Origin: an uncultured bacterium
GTDB lineage: Bacteria; Planctomycetota; UBA1135; GCA-002686595
Reading direction: 5' to 3'
Assembly: GCA_902826945.1 (NCBI GenBank)
Contig: CADEGS010000153.1
Coordinates: forward strand, 2,951 to 10,880
DNA length: 7,930 nt
Shown here: in pieces, positions 5,022-7,930 of the stretch
Layout: each line of letters begins with the position of its first letter
Position numbering within the stretch: position 1 is the stretch's first letter
Translations under genes and position numbers: made by a program
Notes under the pieces: model-generated
What the model was told of the DNA's origin: nothing
The model's database searches: none
Seen by the model: only the letters and a program-made list of their open reading frames with translations

Positions 5022-7231
5022 GCGACTTCCAGGGCCTGCCGCTCGCGCCCGACGCCCCGCCGCCGGGCGCCTGCGTGCGCCGCGTGACGCCCGAGGAAGG
5101 CGTCGTGCGCCTGCACCTCGAGCCGCCGCACCGGCCGAAGCTGGCGGTGCTCGACGTGCCGCTCCTGCGCGACCTCGACCTGGCGCTCGACGGGCTGCGC
5201 ACGGGCGGCGTGCGCGGGCTCGTGATCACCGGGCGCGAGCCGCTCTCCTTCGCCGCCGGCGCCGACGTGGACGCCATGGCCGAGGTGACCGACCCCGCCC
5301 TCGCGGGCCGCCTGGTCGCCGCCGGGCAGCAGGTGTTCCAGAAGCTCTGGCGCCTGGGCCGCGAGGGCGGCGGGCGCATCCGGACGGTGGCCGCGGTCGG
5401 CGGCGCGGTGCCGGGCGGGGCGTGCGAGCTCGCGCTCGCCTGCGACCGCATCCTGCTCGCCGACGACCCGAAGACGCGCATCGGGCTGCCCGAGGTGAAG
5501 CTCGGCATCTTCCCCGGCTGGGGCGGCACGCAGCGCCTGCCGCGGCGCACGGGCGTGCCGGTCGCGCTCGAGCTGATCCTGGCCGGGAAGCTCCTGCCCG
5601 CACGGCCGGCGCTCGCGCGCGGCGTGGTCGACCGGCTGACGCAGCCCGAGTACCTCTGGCGGATCGCCGACGCGATCGCGGCCGGGCGCATCAAGGTCGA
5701 GCGGCGCGCGCGGCGCCCGCTCGCGCGCTGGCTCGTGGACCGCAACCCGCTGGCCGGCGCGCTGATCGCCGCGCGCGCGCGCAAGAGCGTGCTGGCAGAG
5801 ACGCGCGGCCACTACCCCGCGCCGCTCGCCGCGCTGCCGCTCGTCGTGCGCGCGCCGCGCGTGCGCCTCGAGCAGGGGCTGCGCGACGAGCTCGACGCGG
5901 TGCGCCCGCTGATCGTCGGGCGCACGGCGAAGAGCCTGGTGCGCCTGTTCCGCCTGTCCGAGGCGGCGAAGCGCCTCGGGCGCCTCTCCGACGGCTCGAG
6001 CGCGCCGGGCGTGGCGCGCGCGGCGGTGGTCGGCGCGGGCGTCATGGGCGCGGGCATCGCGAGCCTCTTGGCCGAGAAGAAGGTCGAGGTGCGCCTGCGC
6101 GACCTCGACGCGCGCCAGCTCGACGCGGCGCAGCTCGCGCACCGCGCCGAGATCGCGCGCCTGCTCTCCAGGCGGCGCCTCGAGCGCCACCAGGCCGACG
6201 CGGCGATCGACCGCCTGGAGGTGACGACGACCGCGCTCGGCTTCGGGCGCTGCGCGCTCGCGATCGAGGCGGTGGCGGAGAAGCTCGCGGTGAAGCGCGC
6301 CGTGCTGGGCGAGCTCGCGCGGCTCCTGCCGAAGGGCGCGCTGCTCGCGACGAACACCTCGTCGCTCTCGGTGGCGGACATCGCGGCCGAGCTGCCGGAG
6401 CCCGAGCGCGTGGTCGGGATGCACTTCTTCAACCCGGTGCGCGCCATGCCGCTGGTCGAGGTCGTGCGCGGCCCGCGCACCTCCGACGCGGCCGTGGCGC
6501 GCGTGGCGCGCCTGGCGCTCGACCTCGGCAAGACGCCGGTGGTCGTGGCCGACGTGGCCGGCTTCCTCGTGAACCGCGTGCTCGGCCCCTACCTCGACGA
6601 GGCGCTGCGTCTGCTCGCCGCGGGCGTGGACCCCGAGGCGATCGACCGCGCGCTGGTCGGCTTCGGCATGCCGATGGGGCCGTGCGAGCTGCTCGACGAG
6701 GTCGGCCTCGACATCGCGAGCCACGCCGGCGCGTCGCTCGAGGCGGCCTACGGCGCGCGCATGCGCGGCTCGCGCTTCCTGGCGCCGGCGCTCGACGCGG
6801 GCGAGCTGGGCAAGAAGAGCGGGCGCGGGATCTGGATCTGGGAGCGCGCGGGCGCGCGCGCGACGAAGCAGGGCCCGAACCCGCGCCTGGTGCGCGGGCC
6901 GCGCGCGGCCGAGCCGCGGCCCGACGAGCTGGTCGACCGCTGCACGCTGGCGATGGTGAACGAGGCCGTGCGCTGCCTCGACGAGCGCGTCGTCGCCGGG
7001 CCGGGCGAGCTCGACCTCGCGACCGTGTTCGGCACCGGCTTTGCGCCCTTCCGCGGCGGCGTGCTGCGCCACGCCGAGGCGCTGGGGCTCCCCGCGGTGG
7101 TCGAGCGGCTGCGCGCGCTGCAGCGCCTGCCCGAGATCGCCGCCGACCAGGACCACGCCCAGCGCTTCGAGCCGGCGCCGCTGCTCGAGCGCCTGGCGCG
7201 CGAGGGGAAGGGCTTCGATGCGGCCGGCTGA
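5018..7231 (+). CDS. fadJ: Bifunctional enoyl-CoA hydratase / 3-hydroxyacyl-CoA dehydrogenase, FadJ (trifunctional alpha) type
   Basis: This 737-residue multifunctional enzyme performs steps two and three of beta-oxidation, probably in complex with the thiolase encoded just upstream. The N-terminal crotonase domain (about 20-205) has FAAGADV (78-84), GGACE with Glu137 and IGLPEVKLG with Glu159; these align with the paired catalytic glutamates of FadB/HADHA. The usual VAAxNG is VAAVGG here. A linker of about 120 residues follows. The NAD-binding domain starts with GAGVMGAGIA (339-348). Dehydrogenase residues are Ser448, His469 (GMHFFNPV), Glu481 and Asn519 (FLVNR), with the same His-Glu and His-Asn spacings as FadB. 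A second C-terminal dehydrogenase domain (about 635-735) contains FGTGFAPFRGG. 'DDPKTRIGLPEVKLG' and 'GGTQRLPR' favour FadJ over FadB. The GTG start forms a GTGA overlap; the stop overlaps the next gene by 14 bp. Confidence 0.94.
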   Translation: MSDFQGLPLAPDAPPPGACVRRVTPEEGVVRLHLEPPHRPKLAVLDVPLLRDLDLALDGLRTGGVRGLVITGREPLSFAAGADVDAMAEVTDPALAGRLVAAGQQVFQKLWRLGREGGGRIRTVAAVGGAVPGGACELALACDRILLADDPKTRIGLPEVKLGIFPGWGGTQRLPRRTGVPVALELILAGKLLPARPALARGVVDRLTQPEYLWRIADAIAAGRIKVERRARRPLARWLVDRNPLAGALIAARARKSVLAETRGHYPAPLAALPLVVRAPRVRLEQGLRDELDAVRPLIVGRTAKSLVRLFRLSEAAKRLGRLSDGSSAPGVARAAVVGAGVMGAGIASLLAEKKVEVRLRDLDARQLDAAQLAHRAEIARLLSRRRLERHQADAAIDRLEVTTTALGFGRCALAIEAVAEKLAVKRAVLGELARLLPKGALLATNTSSLSVADIAAELPEPERVVGMHFFNPVRAMPLVEVVRGPRTSDAAVARVARLALDLGKTPVVVADVAGFLVNRVLGPYLDEALRLLAAGVDPEAIDRALVGFGMPMGPCELLDEVGLDIASHAGASLEAAYGARMRGSRFLAPALDAGELGKKSGRGIWIWERAGARATKQGPNPRLVRGPRAAEPRPDELVDRCTLAMVNEAVRCLDERVVAGPGELDLATVFGTGFAPFRGGVLRHAEALGLPAVVERLRALQRLPEIAADQDHAQRFEPAPLLERLAREGKGFDAAG
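7202..7211 (+). promoter_or_regulatory. Ribosome binding site for the acyl-CoA dehydrogenase gene
   Basis: A purine run, GAGGGGAAGG, inside the end of the fadJ-like gene ends about 6 nt before the ATG at 7218. It supports this start and translational coupling across the 14-bp overlap. Confidence 0.65.
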
Positions 7232-7930
7232 GACGAGCTTCGTGCGCGGCCTGTTCCAGGGGCGCGCCCGGCCCGAGCCGATCGTCCCCTTCCCCGCGCC
7301 GGCGCCGGAGGAGCGCGAGACGATCGACGAGGTCGTGACGATGGTGCGCGACTGGGCCGAGGGCGCGATCGACCCGCGCGCGATCGACGAGGCGAAGCGC
7401 ATCCCCGACGCGGTCATCGACGGGCTGCGCGAGCTCGGCCTGTTCGGGCTGACGATCGAGGAGCGCTTCGGCGGCGCGGGCCTGGGCCAGGTCGCCTACG
7501 CGCGCGTGATGGAGGCCGTCGCGCATCGCTGCGCCTCGACCGTGACCGTGCTCGGCGCGCACCTCGGGATCGGGATGAAGGGGCTCTCGCTCTACGGCAG
7601 CGAGGCGCAGAAGGAGCGCTGGATGCCGGGCCTCGCCGCGGGCGAGCGGCTGGCCGCCTTCGCGCTGACCGAGGCCTCGGCCGGCTCCGACGCGGCCGCG
7701 CTGCGCACGACCGCCGAGCGCACGCGCGCGGGCTGGGTGCTGAGCGGCCGCAAGGTCTGGATCACGAACGCCGACCGCGCCGGGCACCTGACGCTCTTCG
7801 CCCGCACGCCGCACCCCGGGCGCGCGGACGCGCCGCTCCTCGAGCGCCCGATCTCCGCCTTCTTCGTCCCGGCCGACGCGCCCGGCGTCACGATCGGCGC
7901 GCCCGAGGACAAGATGGGCCTGCGCGGCTC
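7218..7930 (+). CDS. Acyl-CoA dehydrogenase, VLCAD/ACAD9 type (5' part; cut by the window edge)
   Basis: This FAD enzyme oxidises acyl-CoA to trans-2-enoyl-CoA, the first step of beta-oxidation. 237 codons are visible and the rest lies off the right edge. The N-terminus 'SFVRGLFQGRARPEPIVPFP' (7-26) matches the leading segment of mature mitochondrial VLCAD and ACAD9 (SFa.gmFkGql....vFPyP) and is absent from short- and medium-chain enzymes, so long or very long chains are the likely substrates. The all-alpha N-terminal domain follows (about 34-145, including GLRELGLFGLTIEERFGG). The acyl-CoA dehydrogenase signature ALTEASAGSDAAA lies at 149-161, then KVWITNA (179-185) and KMGLRGS at the edge. 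The catalytic Glu and the extra C-terminal membrane-binding domain of the VLCAD group lie outside the window. It is third in the operon and overlaps the fadJ-like stop by 14 bp. Confidence 0.92.
   Translation, partial: MRPAETSFVRGLFQGRARPEPIVPFPAPAPEERETIDEVVTMVRDWAEGAIDPRAIDEAKRIPDAVIDGLRELGLFGLTIEERFGGAGLGQVAYARVMEAVAHRCASTVTVLGAHLGIGMKGLSLYGSEAQKERWMPGLAAGERLAAFALTEASAGSDAAALRTTAERTRAGWVLSGRKVWITNADRAGHLTLFARTPHPGRADAPLLERPISAFFVPADAPGVTIGAPEDKMGLRG

Noticed and set aside
668..7231. A 2187-codon plus-strand open frame covering most of the window.
   Set aside because: Only the last 737 codons (from 5018) encode a recognisable protein. The rest is antisense to four real genes or out of frame with the thiolase, with Arg/Ala/Glu-rich low-complexity translation; it is open only because stops are rare at this G+C content.
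4484..7417. A 977-codon minus-strand open frame opposite the beta-oxidation genes.
   Set aside because: Its translation is Arg/Ala/His-rich without family motifs, and it lies antisense to strongly supported FadI/FadJ/ACAD coding sequence.
1..7930. tRNA/rRNA genes, CRISPR arrays, insertion sequences, phage genes or a defence system.
   Set aside because: I saw no regularly spaced direct repeats, transposase motifs, terminal inverted repeats flanking a gene, or RNA-gene signatures. Nearly all sequence is accounted for by seven genes.

Overview
The window is bacterial DNA of very high G+C (well over 70% by eye), densely packed on both strands. Third codon positions are almost all G or C, so stop codons are rare and long spurious frames are open everywhere. 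I called genes from recognisable protein families, start/stop overlaps and Shine-Dalgarno sites, not from open-frame length. The family mix (FadI/FadJ and VLCAD-type beta-oxidation enzymes, a cytosolic patatin carrying a ferredoxin tail, and a DUF4129/DUF4350 membrane cassette) fits a Myxococcota or other former-Deltaproteobacteria-like lineage. That placement is inference, not proof.

Layout. The left half (1-3559) is one minus-strand gene run, read right to left: a patatin-like hydrolase with a C-terminal [4Fe-4S]-type ferredoxin domain (3559-2432), a polytopic membrane protein with the C-terminal signature often found beside DUF4129 genes (2410-1493), a DUF4129 protein (1493-879), and a DUF4350 protein cut by the window edge (882-1). 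The last three overlap or nearly overlap and look translationally coupled. In many bacteria such genes lie beside a MoxR AAA+ ATPase and a DUF58 (vWA-like) protein, which would be expected just beyond the left edge.

A 154-bp divergent intergenic region (3560-3713) holds the only clearly A/T-richer patch. It contains an inverted repeat (GCGTTGGAT / ATCCAATGC) that reads as TTGGAT-N17-TCCAA(T/C) on both strands, so it is a candidate symmetric bidirectional promoter or operator.

The right half (3714-7930) is a plus-strand fatty-acid beta-oxidation operon: a FadI-type thiolase, a FadJ-type bifunctional enoyl-CoA hydratase/3-hydroxyacyl-CoA dehydrogenase, and a VLCAD/ACAD9-type acyl-CoA dehydrogenase cut by the right edge. 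The genes overlap by 4 and 14 bp. Together they supply all four chemical steps of the beta-oxidation spiral. The divergent patatin could supply or remodel the fatty acyl substrates. The most unusual element is the patatin-ferredoxin fusion, whose second cluster motif has Asp where the second Cys is expected (CxxDxxCxxxCP).
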